A stretch of 64,000 nucleotides of DNA from Streptomyces sp. NBC_01317 (GTDB taxonomy: Bacteria > Actinomycetota > Actinomycetes > Streptomycetales > Streptomycetaceae): contig NZ_CP108393.1 in the NCBI RefSeq assembly GCF_035961655.1, forward strand, positions 6,967,501-7,031,500, in the 5' to 3' direction. Position numbers and translations under genes: made by a program. Below the pieces are notes generated by a model. It was not told the origin of the DNA. It saw only the letters and a list, made by a program, of their open reading frames with translations, and did no database searches. This document shows positions 1-10,041 of this stretch, one piece after another; within the stretch, counting starts at the first letter, position 1, and every line of letters begins with the position of its first letter.

Positions 1-1231
<1,231 letters not shown>

Positions 1232-1309
1232 GTTGCTCGCGTCCACTGTGTTAGTTCTGAAGTAACGAAGAGCCGTGTTGTCATCCAGCTTTTCTGTTGT
1301 CTTCATAGT

Positions 1310-1429
1310 GTTTCGGTGGTCATTGCGTGAGGGAAACGCCCGGTTACATTCCGAACCCGGAAGCTAAGCCTCGTAGCGCCGATGGTACTGCAGGGGGGAC
1401 CCTGTGGGAGAGTAGGACGCCGCCGAACA
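1310..1429 (+). rRNA. 5S ribosomal RNA
   Basis: A roughly 120-nt RNA lies about 80 nt after 23S. Helix I is visible as UUCGGUGG at 1312-1319 pairing with CCGCCGAA at 1420-1427, and the loop-A/B core CCCGGUUACAUUCCGAACCCGG is typical of 5S rRNA. It completes the usual 16S-23S-5S order. The exact ends may differ by 1 to 3 nt. Confidence 0.96.
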
Positions 1430-1443
1430 ATCTTTGATCGTGG

Positions 1444-1475
1444 GAATGCCCTGTACCTTCTGGTACAGGGCATTC
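1444..1475 (+). terminator. rRNA operon terminator hairpin
   Basis: A perfect 14-bp stem (GAATGCCCTGTACC, loop TTCT, GGTACAGGGCATTC) lies 15 nt after 5S rRNA. Its 3' arm runs into a short T-containing tail. Its position and strength fit the terminator of the rRNA operon. Confidence 0.9.
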
Positions 1476-1579
1476 TTGCGTTCAGGATCAATGCGCGGGA
1501 CCCCCTGGCGTCCGCCGGCCCGGGCTGAGGGTAGGGTCCAGGAGGCATCATTGGCACATTCCACACAGGAGGCCCCCGG

Positions 1580-2188
1580 GTGGAGGTCCAGGAGACCCGC
1601 GTTCAGACCGACCGGGTGCTCACCATCCCCAACGTCCTCAGCATGGCCCGCCTCGTCGGTGTGCCGGTCTTCCTGTGGCTGATTCTCCGCCCCGAGTTCG
1701 GCGGACCGAACAGCGACGGCTGGGCCCTGCTGGTGCTGGCCCTCAGCGGCGTCAGCGACTATCTCGACGGCAAGCTGGCCCGCCGGTGGAACCAGATCAG
1801 CAGCCTGGGACGGCTCCTGGACCCCGCCGCGGACCGGCTCTACATCCTTTCCACCCTGGTTGGCCTCACCTGGCGCGAGATCCTGCCGCTCTGGCTGACA
1901 GCGGCGCTTTTGGCCCGTGAGCTGATGCTTCTGGTGATGGTGGGAATCCTCAGGAGGCACGGCTATCCGCCTCCCCAGGTGAACTTTCTCGGGAAGGCGG
2001 CTACCTTCAACTTGATGTACGCCTTCCCGCTCCTGTTGCTGAGCGACCGGAGCGGTTGGCTTGCCTCGCTCGCCGAAGTTTTCGGATGGGCGTTCGCCGG
2101 ATGGGGTACAACTCTGTATTGGTGGGCAGGGATCCTGTATGTGGTCCAGGTCCGCCGGCTCGTCCGGGCGGACACAGTGGCCGATTGA
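1580..2188 (+). CDS. CDP-alcohol phosphatidyltransferase (phospholipid synthase, PgsA family)
   Basis: This integral membrane enzyme of phospholipid headgroup synthesis transfers a phosphatidyl group from CDP-diacylglycerol to an alcohol. The family signature is complete: D60-x2-D63-G64-x2-A67-R68-x8-G77-x3-D81-x3-D85, the metal and CDP ligands. Several hydrophobic segments follow and the length of 202 aa is normal. The GTG start has AGGAGG at 1567-1572. The acceptor (glycerol phosphate, inositol phosphate or other) cannot be read from sequence. It opens a block that in mycobacteria begins with pgsA2, so it probably corresponds to that gene. Confidence 0.92.
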   Translation: MEVQETRVQTDRVLTIPNVLSMARLVGVPVFLWLILRPEFGGPNSDGWALLVLALSGVSDYLDGKLARRWNQISSLGRLLDPAADRLYILSTLVGLTWREILPLWLTAALLARELMLLVMVGILRRHGYPPPQVNFLGKAATFNLMYAFPLLLLSDRSGWLASLAEVFGWAFAGWGTTLYWWAGILYVVQVRRLVRADTVAD

Positions 2189-2301
2189 GCTCGTCGACGC
2201 CGTGCCGCGCAGAGTCGCCCGGCCTGCGGCTCACACGCCTAGAGGCCTGTCCGGACGGGTTCGGTCGGCGAGATCGTCTCTTCAAGGAGGACGCTTCCGA
2301 C

Positions 2302-4797
2302 ATGAAGGCCGTCGTGATGGCCGGTGGCGAAGGAACTCGACTTCGCCCCATGACCTCAAGCATGCCCAAGCCGCTCCTGCCGGTGGTGAACCGGCCGATC
2401 ATGGAGCACGTGCTTCGCCTGCTCAAGCGCCATGGGCTCAGCGAGACCGTCGTGACCGTGCAGTTTCTCGCCTCTCTCGTCAAGAACTATTTCGGCGACG
2501 GCGAAGAGCTCGGCATGGAACTCACCTACGCCAACGAGGAGAAGCCACTGGGAACGGCGGGAAGCGTCAAGAATGCCGAAGAGGCACTCAAGGACGACGC
2601 CTTCCTTGTCATTTCCGGTGACGCCCTCACCGACTTCGACCTGACCGACCTCATCGCTTTCCACAAGGAAAAGGGCGCACTGGTGACGGTGTGCCTGACC
2701 CGTGTGCCGAATCCTCTGGAATTCGGTATCACGATCGTGGACGAGGAAGGAAAGGTCGAGCGGTTCCTGGAGAAGCCCACCTGGGGACAGGTCTTCTCCG
2801 ACACCGTGAACACGGGCATCTATGTGATGGAGCCCGAGGTCTTCAACTACGTCGAGGCCGATGTCTCGGTCGACTGGTCCGGGGACGTCTTCCCTCAGCT
2901 CATGAAGGAAGGCAAGCCCATCTACGGCTATATCGCCGAGGGCTACTGGGAAGACGTCGGCACGCACGAAAGCTATGTGAAGGCCCAGGCCGACGTCCTC
3001 GAAGGCAAGGTCGACGTCGACATCGACGGTTTCGAGATCTCTCCCGGCGTATGGGTGGCCGAGGGCGCCGAGGTGCACCCCGACGCGGTGCTGCGCGGGC
3101 CGCTGTACATCGGTGACTACGCCAAGGTCGAAGCCGACGTGGAGTTGCGCGAGCACACCGTCCTCGGGTCCAACGTGGTCGTGAAGACCGGCGCGTTCCT
3201 CCACAGAGCCGTCGTCCACGACAACGTCTACATCGGCCAGCACAGCAATCTCCGCGGCTGTGTGGTCGGCAAGAACACCGACATCATGCGGGCCGCGCGG
3301 ATCGAGGACGGCGCGGTCATCGGCGACGAATGCCTCGTCGGCGAAGAATCGATCATCCAGGGCAACGTACGGGTCTACCCGTTCAAGACCATCGAGGCCG
3401 GCGCGTTTGTCAACACGTCGGTGATCTGGGAGTCCCGAGGACAGGCGAATCTCTTCGGCGCCCGCGGTGTCTCCGGGATCCTGAACGTCGAGATCACGCC
3501 GGAGCTGGCCGTACGGCTGGCGGGGGCGTACGCGACGACCCTGAAGAAGGGGTCCACCGTCACCACGGCCCGTGACCACTCGCGTGGTGCGCGCGCGCTG
3601 AAGCGGGCCGTGATCTCGTCGCTCCAGTCCAGCGCCATCGACGTACGCGACCTGGAGAACGTACCGCTGCCCGTCGCCCGGCAGCAGACCGCCAGGGGCA
3701 GCGCCGGCGGCATCATGATCCGTACGTCCCCGGGGGTCCCCGACTCCGTGGACATCATGTTCTTCGACGAGCGGGGCGCCGACCTCTCCCAGGCCGGCCA
3801 GCGCAAGCTGGACCGCATCTACGCCCGGCAGGAGTACCGCCGCGCGTTCCCGGGAGAGATCGGGGACCTGCACTTCCCTGCCAGTGTCTTCGACTCGTAC
3901 ACGGGCTCCCTGCTCCGCAACGTCGACACGACGGGCATCGCGGAGGCCGGGCTCAAGGTCGTGGTCGACGCGTCCAACGGAAGCGCCGGCCTTGTCCTGC
4001 CCAGCCTGCTCGGACGGCTCGGTGTCGACGCGCTGACCATCAACCCGGGGCTCGACGAGTCGCGGCCGACGGAGACGGCCGAATCCCGCCGTTCCGGGCT
4101 GGTCAGGCTCGGCGAGATCGTGGCGTCCGCGCGTGCCGCGTTCGGTGTGCGGTTCGACCCGGTCGGCGAGCGGCTGTCGCTGGTCGACGAGCGGGGCCGG
4201 ATCATCGAGGACGACCGGGCCCTGCTGGTGCTGCTCGACCTGGTCGCCGCGGAGCGCCGCAGCGGCCGGGTGGCGCTGCCGGTGACGACCACCAGGATCG
4301 CCGAGCAGGTCGCGGCGTACCACGGCACGCAGGTGGAGTGGACGACCACCTCGCCGGACGACCTGACCCGGGTCGGCCGGGAGGAGACCACGATCTTCGG
4401 CGGTGACGGGCGTGGTGCCTTCATCGTGCCGGAGTTCAGCAGTGTCCTGGACGGTACGGCGGCGTTCGTGCGCCTCATCGGTCTGGTGGCGCGTACGCAG
4501 CTGACCCTGAGCCAGATCGACGCCCGCATACCGCGAGCCCATGTGCTGCGCCGCGATCTGGCGACCCCCTGGGCCGTCAAGGGACTCGTGATGCGCAGCG
4601 TCGTGGAGGCGGCCGGAGACCGGCAGGTGGACACGACGGACGGGGTCCGGGTCGTGGAGACCGACGGGCGCTGGGTGATGGTCCTGCCCGACCCGTCCGA
4701 GGCCGTGACCCATCTGTGGGCGGAGGGACCCGACGACGCGTCGGCCCAGGCCCTGCTCGACGAGTGGTCGTCGGTGGTGGACGGCGCGGGTCACTAG
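2302..4797 (+). CDS. Nucleotidyltransferase / left-handed beta-helix / phosphomannomutase-like fusion (mannose-1-phosphate guanyltransferase)
   Basis: This 831-aa protein has three parts. Residues 1 to about 235 are a sugar-phosphate nucleotidyltransferase with GGEGTRLRP at 8-16 and PKPLLPV following. Residues about 240-380 are hexapeptide repeats forming a left-handed beta-helix. The rest is phosphoglucomutase/phosphomannomutase-like. It probably makes GDP-mannose or a related NDP-sugar for cell-surface glycans. The ATG start is chosen because AAGGAGG lies at 2284-2290; the open frame upstream overlaps the previous gene. The mutase part looks degenerate: the phosphoserine loop reads IRTSPGVP instead of TASHNP, and the DGDxDR metal site reads DPVGER. 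It may be regulatory or structural rather than catalytic. Confidence 0.9.
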   Translation: MKAVVMAGGEGTRLRPMTSSMPKPLLPVVNRPIMEHVLRLLKRHGLSETVVTVQFLASLVKNYFGDGEELGMELTYANEEKPLGTAGSVKNAEEALKDDAFLVISGDALTDFDLTDLIAFHKEKGALVTVCLTRVPNPLEFGITIVDEEGKVERFLEKPTWGQVFSDTVNTGIYVMEPEVFNYVEADVSVDWSGDVFPQLMKEGKPIYGYIAEGYWEDVGTHESYVKAQADVLEGKVDVDIDGFEISPGVWVAEGAEVHPDAVLRGPLYIGDYAKVEADVELREHTVLGSNVVVKTGAFLHRAVVHDNVYIGQHSNLRGCVVGKNTDIMRAARIEDGAVIGDECLVGEESIIQGNVRVYPFKTIEAGAFVNTSVIWESRGQANLFGARGVSGILNVEITPELAVRLAGAYATTLKKGSTVTTARDHSRGARALKRAVISSLQSSAIDVRDLENVPLPVARQQTARGSAGGIMIRTSPGVPDSVDIMFFDERGADLSQAGQRKLDRIYARQEYRRAFPGEIGDLHFPASVFDSYTGSLLRNVDTTGIAEAGLKVVVDASNGSAGLVLPSLLGRLGVDALTINPGLDESRPTETAESRRSGLVRLGEIVASARAAFGVRFDPVGERLSLVDERGRIIEDDRALLVLLDLVAAERRSGRVALPVTTTRIAEQVAAYHGTQVEWTTTSPDDLTRVGREETTIFGGDGRGAFIVPEFSSVLDGTAAFVRLIGLVARTQLTLSQIDARIPRAHVLRRDLATPWAVKGLVMRSVVEAAGDRQVDTTDGVRVVETDGRWVMVLPDPSEAVTHLWAEGPDDASAQALLDEWSSVVDGAGH

Positions 4798-4902
4798 CAC
4801 CCGTCAACAGCACCGGGCAACAGCACTGATCAGCGTTACCGCCGGGCGGGCCGTTCACGGTCCGCCCGGCCGGTTCTTCGGCAGTACCTACGACGTGCGA
4901 CG

Positions 4903-5844
4903 ATGTGCGGCATGTCGCAGCAGTCCCCCATTCGGAGCACCGGCACGCCACGCGCGCGTCCCGATGCGTCCATGTCGCTGCTGAACAACGTGATGGACCA
5001 CGGCCTCGACGAGGGGTACGCGGAAGCGGCGGCCCGCAGGGACGCCGAGGGCGGTGAACTGCCCCGTACCCTCAAGGCCAGACTGTGGCTCGCGGCGGGC
5101 CTGGTGCTGGCCGCGCTGGTGGTCACCGTGGGCGCGGCCCAGGCGCGGATCTCCGCCCCCGTGGTGGCCAAGGAGCGCGAAGAGCTCATCGACCGTATCC
5201 ACGACGAGACTTCGGCGGCGGACGCGCTGGAGCGTGACGTCGAGAAGCTCCGTGACGAGGTCGGCGAGCGGCAGCGGGCCGCGCTGCGCCGGCCGAGCGG
5301 TGCCCATGCCGAGCTGGTCGATCTGCTGTCCGGCGCGACCGCCGTCCAAGGACAGGGCCTGAGGCTGGTCGTGGACGACGCGAAGGACAGCGAGCAGGGG
5401 GGTGGCGGCGGGCCCCGGGAGAGCGCCAGTTTCGCCGACACGGGGCGGGTACGGGACCGGGACATGCAGCGGGTCGTCAACGGCCTCTGGGAGTCCGGCG
5501 CGGAGGCCATCGCCATCAACGACCAGCGCCTGACATCCCTTTCGGCGATCAGGGCCGCGGGTGACGCCATACTGGTCGACAACAGGCCGCTGGTGCCCCC
5601 GTACACCGTGCTCGCCGTGGGCGACGGGAAGAAGTTGAGCACCGCGTTCCAGGACAGCGCCGACGGGCAGTATCTGCACGCGCTCCAGGAGAACTTCGAC
5701 ATCAGGACGAGCATCTCGGTCCGGGGCGAGGTGCGTCTCCCCGCCGCGCCGAGCCTGATCGTACGTACAGCAAAGCCGAAGGCCGCCGCCCCCGGGAAGG
5801 GCAACGGGCAGGACGCGGCCGACACAGGGAAGGGCACATCGTGA
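4903..5844 (+). CDS. DUF881 family membrane protein (first copy)
   Basis: This 313-aa protein has one N-terminal membrane segment (about residues 60-85), a coiled-coil-like stretch rich in E, R and L, and the DUF881 domain, recognised by GAEAIAINDQR and the VVDD and LVPPYTVLAVG motifs. DUF881 proteins are mostly uncharacterised, and in Gram-positives they sit near division and envelope genes. The gene overlaps sbp by 4 nt, so the two are translationally coupled. An ATG at 4912 is an alternative start, and neither start has a strong ribosome site. A long Lys/Ala/Gly-rich C-terminal tail follows the domain. Confidence 0.88.
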   Translation: MCGMSQQSPIRSTGTPRARPDASMSLLNNVMDHGLDEGYAEAAARRDAEGGELPRTLKARLWLAAGLVLAALVVTVGAAQARISAPVVAKEREELIDRIHDETSAADALERDVEKLRDEVGERQRAALRRPSGAHAELVDLLSGATAVQGQGLRLVVDDAKDSEQGGGGGPRESASFADTGRVRDRDMQRVVNGLWESGAEAIAINDQRLTSLSAIRAAGDAILVDNRPLVPPYTVLAVGDGKKLSTAFQDSADGQYLHALQENFDIRTSISVRGEVRLPAAPSLIVRTAKPKAAAPGKGNGQDAADTGKGTS

Positions 5845-6173
5845 TCGCCGTACTGGGCCTCGTCGTGGGAGTCGTGGTCGGACTGTTGGTCCGGCCCGAA
5901 GTGCCGGCGGTGGTCGAGCCCTATCTGCCGATCGCCGTGGTGGCGGCCCTGGACGCGGTCTTCGGCGGCCTGCGGGCCATGCTCGACGGGATCTTCGTGG
6001 ACAAGGTCTTCGTCGTCTCCTTCCTCTCGAACGTCGTGGTGGCCGCGCTGATCGTGTTCCTCGGCGACAAGCTCGGTGTGGGCGCCCAGTTGTCGACCGG
6101 TGTGGTCGTGGTCTTCGGCATCCGGATCTTCTCCAACGCCGCCGCGATCCGCCGGCACGTCTTCCGGGCGTGA
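5841..6173 (+). CDS. sbp: Small basic protein (DUF1290, Sbp family)
   Basis: This 110-aa protein consists of three hydrophobic stretches separated by short charged loops, typical of the small basic protein family encoded next to division genes in Firmicutes and Actinobacteria. Its function is not known. The GTG start is part of a GTGA overlap with the stop of the upstream DUF881 gene, and its own stop overlaps the start of the downstream DUF881 gene. The three genes therefore form a tightly coupled unit whose products probably act together in the membrane. Confidence 0.88.
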   Translation: MIAVLGLVVGVVVGLLVRPEVPAVVEPYLPIAVVAALDAVFGGLRAMLDGIFVDKVFVVSFLSNVVVAALIVFLGDKLGVGAQLSTGVVVVFGIRIFSNAAAIRRHVFRA

Positions 6174-6937
6174 CGCCGATGAGCGACCAGGGAGGGACAG
6201 ACAGGGAGCCCCGGCGGCTCACCGGCCGTCAGCGGCTCGCGGCGGGGCTATGGCCGCCCCGGGTGACCCGCGCCCAACTCATCGTGGCCGTGCTGCTGTT
6301 CGGGCTCGGTCTGGGGCTCGCCATCCAGGTGCGGTCGAACAACGACGACAGCGCGCTGCGCGGGGCCCGGCAGGAGGACCTGGTGCGGATCCTCGACGAA
6401 CTGGACGACCGTACCCAGCGGCTGGAGGACGAGAAGCAGAGCCTCGACGACCAGCGCACCGAGCTGGAGACCAGCTCGGACCAGGCCGAGGAGGCCCGCA
6501 AGCAGACGCGGGAGAAGGAACAGCAGCTCGGCATCCTGGCCGGCACCGTCGCCGCCGAGGGGCCCGGGATCACGCTGACCGTCGCCGACGGCAGCGACAC
6601 CGTCGAACCCGACATGCTGCTCGACACGATCCAGGAGCTGCGGGCCGCGGGCGCGGAGGCGATCCAGATCAATGACGTCCGGGTGGTTGCGAACACCTAC
6701 TTCTCGGGTACGGGAGGTGACATCCAGGTGGACGGGAAGCGGGTCACCGCGCCGTACCGTTTCAAGGTCATCGGCAAGCCCCAGGACCTGGAGCCCGCCC
6801 TCAACATCCCGGGCGGGGTGGTGCAGACACTGGAGAAGGAGCAGGCCACGGCCACGGTGGCCCGGGCTGAGAAGATCATTGTCAATGCCTTGCGACCGGC
6901 GCGGCGCCCTGACTACGCTCAGTCGTCGGCGCAGTGA
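6170..6937 (+). CDS. DUF881 family membrane protein (second copy)
   Basis: This 255-aa protein has an N-terminal membrane segment (about residues 37-55, LIVAVLLFGLGLGLAIQV), a long coiled coil rich in E, D, Q and R (about 60-120), and a DUF881 domain with EGPGITLTVADG, GAEAIQINDVR and VTAPYRFKVIG. It is paralogous to the gene before sbp. The start is the GTG of a GTGA overlap; an ATG at 6179 would trim three residues. DUF881-Sbp-DUF881 is a conserved actinobacterial arrangement. It probably forms a membrane complex facing outward, but no activity is established. Confidence 0.88.
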   Translation: MTPMSDQGGTDREPRRLTGRQRLAAGLWPPRVTRAQLIVAVLLFGLGLGLAIQVRSNNDDSALRGARQEDLVRILDELDDRTQRLEDEKQSLDDQRTELETSSDQAEEARKQTREKEQQLGILAGTVAAEGPGITLTVADGSDTVEPDMLLDTIQELRAAGAEAIQINDVRVVANTYFSGTGGDIQVDGKRVTAPYRFKVIGKPQDLEPALNIPGGVVQTLEKEQATATVARAEKIIVNALRPARRPDYAQSSAQ

Positions 6938-7127
6938 GGCGGGGGCGCATGGCGGCCACCGGCCGCGGGCATGAGGTTGCGGGGGGTCGGCGCACGAACA
7001 GTGTGGTGAGTGGTGGAAACTGTCCGGTGGATACGGACGTTGTCAAGATGTCCGGGTCGGCAGGTGTGTTCATTCAGGGTTCGTCCTGCCCCACGGGCGG
7101 GTCTGTATCGGTCAAGGGGAATCGCCC

Positions 7128-7889
7128 GTGAAGTTGTTTGGGAAGTTGTTCGGCAAGAGCGCACGCGAGGACGGCGGGGGTTCCCGTCACCGTGCGGCGC
7201 GGCACGGCGGGAGCGAGGAGCCGAGCGGCGACCGCCCGCTCTTCCGTGACCAGGTGGGTGACGGTGCCGCAGGTGGCGCGTCGTCTGTTGACCCCGCCGG
7301 TCAGGGCCGCATAGGTTTCGGTGAACCATCAACCTCAAGTACGGGTGGAGGGTCTGCCTTGCCGGTCTGTACGAGGTGTGGCCACCGCAACGCGGAGGCC
7401 AGTCGGTTCTGCTCCAACTGCGGAGCGCCGCTGCGGGCCGGGGCGCCCGCCGAGCGTGCTTCGGAGACGACCTCCACCATCTCCATCTCCGGCCTTGAGG
7501 CGTACGAGTCGGAGGTCACGGGCCAGACGGCCGTGCCGTCCCTCTCCCCGGAGGCCCAGGCCGCCGTGGACGCCCTCCCGCTGGGTTCGGCGCTCCTCGT
7601 GGTGCGCAGGGGGCCCAACTCGGGCAGCCGCTTCCTCCTGGACAGCGAGCTGACGACGGCCGGCCGCCACCCGCAGAGCGACATCTTCCTCGACGACGTG
7701 ACCGTCTCCCGCCGCCATGTGGACTTCCGCAGGGGTGCCGACGGCCGCTTCACCGTCTCGGACGTGGGCAGCCTGAACGGCACGTACGTCAATCGTGAGC
7801 GGATCGACTCGGTCCTGCTGTCGAACGGCGACGAGGTTCAGATCGGCAAGTACCGGCTGGTCTTCTACGCGAGCCAGCGGGGCGTGTGA
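7128..7889 (+). CDS. garA: FHA-domain metabolic regulator GarA/OdhI with N-terminal zinc ribbon
   Basis: GarA/OdhI proteins inhibit 2-oxoglutarate dehydrogenase and modulate glutamate metabolism, and are switched off when Ser/Thr kinases phosphorylate an N-terminal Thr motif. Here an ETTST motif lies at 113-117. A C-terminal FHA domain has the phosphopeptide-binding residues R180, S194 and N217 (GRH, SRRH, LNGTYVN). The 253-aa protein is longer than mycobacterial GarA because of a zinc ribbon with C81, C84, C95 and C98 and a basic N-terminus. The GTG start has a purine-rich site, AAGGGGA. It is followed 16 nt later by ftsR, the same order as mycobacterial Rv1827-Rv1828. Confidence 0.9.
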   Translation: MKLFGKLFGKSAREDGGGSRHRAARHGGSEEPSGDRPLFRDQVGDGAAGGASSVDPAGQGRIGFGEPSTSSTGGGSALPVCTRCGHRNAEASRFCSNCGAPLRAGAPAERASETTSTISISGLEAYESEVTGQTAVPSLSPEAQAAVDALPLGSALLVVRRGPNSGSRFLLDSELTTAGRHPQSDIFLDDVTVSRRHVDFRRGADGRFTVSDVGSLNGTYVNRERIDSVLLSNGDEVQIGKYRLVFYASQRGV

Positions 7890-7905
7890 CTTTCAGGAAA
7901 GGTCC

Positions 7906-8640
7906 ATGCTGCGAACACCCACGGGCGGTGCCGGTCACGGCACCGCCCCCTCGGGCGACACTCTGCTGAGCATCGGTGCGGTGCTCGGCCGGCTGCGGGT
8001 CGAGTTCCCCGAGGTCACCATGTCCAAGATCCGTTTCCTGGAGGCGGAGGGCCTGGTCGAGCCGCGGCGCACCTCGTCGGGGTACCGGAAGTTCGGGCCC
8101 CAGGACGTGGAGCGGCTGACCCAGGTGCTGCGGATGCAGCGGGACCACTACCTCCCGCTGAAAGCCATCCGGGAGCATCTCGACGCCCTCGGCCGGGGCG
8201 AGCGCGTCCCCCTGCCGTCCCAGCAGCGCCAGCGGCGGGCCGGGGCGGACACCGGGCCCGCGCCGCGGACCGCCGCCAGGATCGGGCGTGAGGAGCTGCT
8301 GGCCGCCTCCGGGGCCGACGCGAGCGCGCTGGACGAGTGGGAGTCGTACGGCCTCATCACTCCGATGCCGGACGGCGGGTACGACGCCGAGTCCGTGACC
8401 GTGGCGAAACTGGTCGCGGATCTCGGAAGATTCGGCCTGGAACCACGTCATCTGCGGATCATGAGAGCGGCGGCCCAGCGCGAGGCGGGGATGGTCGAGC
8501 AGGTCGTCGCACCGCTGCGCCGGCACCGTAACCCGCAGACCAGAGCCCATGCGGAGGCCACCACGAGGGAGCTGGCGACCCTCTCGGTGAAGCTGCACGC
8601 GGCACTGTTCCGGACGGCTCTCGGAGCACATCCGTACTGA
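7906..8640 (+). CDS. ftsR: MerR-family transcriptional regulator FtsR
   Basis: This 244-aa protein has an N-terminal MerR-type winged helix (about residues 20-90, with RFLEAEGLVEPRR and GYRKF) and a helical C-terminal region. Orthologues next to garA in corynebacteria and mycobacteria regulate ftsZ and growth, which is the basis for the name. The ATG at 7906 is preferred over upstream in-frame codons because AGGAAAGG precedes it and the upstream part lies inside garA. No effector-binding cysteines are apparent, so it is not a metal-sensing MerR protein. Confidence 0.87.
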   Translation: MLRTPTGGAGHGTAPSGDTLLSIGAVLGRLRVEFPEVTMSKIRFLEAEGLVEPRRTSSGYRKFGPQDVERLTQVLRMQRDHYLPLKAIREHLDALGRGERVPLPSQQRQRRAGADTGPAPRTAARIGREELLAASGADASALDEWESYGLITPMPDGGYDAESVTVAKLVADLGRFGLEPRHLRIMRAAAQREAGMVEQVVAPLRRHRNPQTRAHAEATTRELATLSVKLHAALFRTALGAHPY

Positions 8641-8693
8641 TCATGGGGGAGTCCGACTACCCAAACCGGTCGCTCGCGTCCTAGGGTTGCTGT

Positions 8694-9167
8694 GTGAACG
8701 AGCTCGACGTTGTGGGTGTCCGGGTGGAAATGCCCTCCAACCAACCGATCGTGCTCCTGCGTGAAGTGGGAGGCGATCGGTACCTTCCCATCTGGATCGG
8801 GCCGGGGGAGGCCACCGCCATCGCCTTCGCCCAGCAGGGCATGACGCCTGCCAGGCCGCTGACCCATGACCTTTTCAAGGATGTCCTTGAGGCCGTGGGC
8901 CAGGAACTGACCGAGGTCCGCATCACGGATCTCAGGGAAGGTGTCTTCTACGCGGAGCTGGTCTTCGCCAGCGGGGTCGAGGTGAGCGCCAGGCCGTCCG
9001 ACGCCATAGCGCTCGCGCTGCGCACCGGCACGCCGATCTACGGCAGTGACGGCGTCCTGGACGACGCGGGGATCGCCATCCCGGACGAGCAGGAGGACGA
9101 GGTGGAGAAGTTCCGCGAGTTCCTCGACCAGATCTCTCCCGAGGACTTCGGGACCAACAGCCAGTGA
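8694..9167 (+). CDS. Bifunctional nuclease family protein (DUF151)
   Basis: This 157-aa acidic cytoplasmic protein matches the DUF151/bifunctional nuclease family, with LPIWIGPGEATAIA, RPLTHDLF and RPSDAIALA. The family name comes from a plant protein reported to cleave RNA and DNA; the bacterial role is unclear. Start is GTG. It lies between the two MerR genes, exactly as Rv1829 lies between Rv1828 and Rv1830 in Mycobacterium tuberculosis, which suggests a functional tie to GarA/FtsR rather than chance. Confidence 0.87.
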   Translation: MNELDVVGVRVEMPSNQPIVLLREVGGDRYLPIWIGPGEATAIAFAQQGMTPARPLTHDLFKDVLEAVGQELTEVRITDLREGVFYAELVFASGVEVSARPSDAIALALRTGTPIYGSDGVLDDAGIAIPDEQEDEVEKFREFLDQISPEDFGTNSQ

Positions 9168-9385
9168 GTGGTCGGTGAGTGCCTGCCGGTGAGTGCCTGA
9201 TCGGCCGGAGGCGGACCCGCCTCCGGACAGCACCGGCAGCACATCCGGTCAGCCTTTCCCGGGACCGGGACACGCGAAACCACTCTCAAGGTGATTATCA
9301 CTCGGCGTGGCGAGTGCGGCGATCGTTGACGCACCCCGGGTGACTCCCTACCGTCGTTGAGGGCAGGTCAAGGACGGAGGTCGGC

Positions 9386-9955
9386 GTGAGAAGCAGCGGC
9401 GACGGTACGGCGGTGGGCGGGGCGTTCCCGCTGCGGAGCGAGGCGGCCGACCCCGGTACCGAGACGGTCGGGTACCGAGGACCGACCGCGTGTGCCGCGG
9501 CGGGGATCACGTACCGCCAGTTGGACTACTGGGCGCGTACGGGGCTCGTGGAGCCCAGCGTGCGCGCGGCGTACGGCTCCGGGGCGCAGCGGCTCTACAG
9601 CTTCCGTGACGTGGTCGTCCTCAAGATCGTGAAGCGGTTCCTGGACACCGGGGTCGCTCTCCAGAACATCAGGGCGGCCGTGCGGCACCTGCGGACCCGG
9701 GGCGTCCAGGATCTTGAGCGGATGACGCTGATGAGCGACGGGGCGACGGTCTACGAGTGCTCGTCGCCGGACGAGGTCGTCACGCTGCTCCAGGGCGGTC
9801 AGGGGATCTTCGGGATCGCGGTCGGGGTGGTGTGGCGGGACGTCGAGGCCGCCCTGTCCCAGCTGCACGGGGAGCGGATCGACACGGGCGAGACGCTGGT
9901 GGGGAACAACCCCGCCGACGAACTGGCCAGGCGGCGCAGGGACCGCGCGGTCTGA
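9386..9955 (+). CDS. MerR-family transcriptional regulator (Rv1830-type)
   Basis: This 189-aa regulator has a MerR winged helix at about residues 30-100 (ITYRQLDYWARTGLVEPS, LYSFRDVVVLKIVKRF) and a short C-terminal segment with a hydrophobic GGQGIFGIAVG motif. It is distinct from ftsR: the helix-turn-helix recognition part differs, and the effector part is short. The GTG start is supported by GGAGG at 9376-9380. Its position after the bifunctional nuclease gene matches the mycobacterial block. The target genes cannot be inferred here. Confidence 0.86.
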   Translation: MRSSGDGTAVGGAFPLRSEAADPGTETVGYRGPTACAAAGITYRQLDYWARTGLVEPSVRAAYGSGAQRLYSFRDVVVLKIVKRFLDTGVALQNIRAAVRHLRTRGVQDLERMTLMSDGATVYECSSPDEVVTLLQGGQGIFGIAVGVVWRDVEAALSQLHGERIDTGETLVGNNPADELARRRRDRAV

Positions 9956-10041
9956 GCCGCGCGAGCTCCGTACACGCCGGGCCGGGCCCGTCCTCACGCC
10001 GTACCGGCCGATTGTCAGTGGTGTGAGGGAGCATCGGGGGT

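Noticed and set aside
2356..4800. Long minus-strand open frame opposite the nucleotidyltransferase fusion
   Set aside because: Mirror of a GC-rich gene: Arg/His/Asp/Val-rich, no domain, no ribosome site, and the plus strand encodes clear family motifs.
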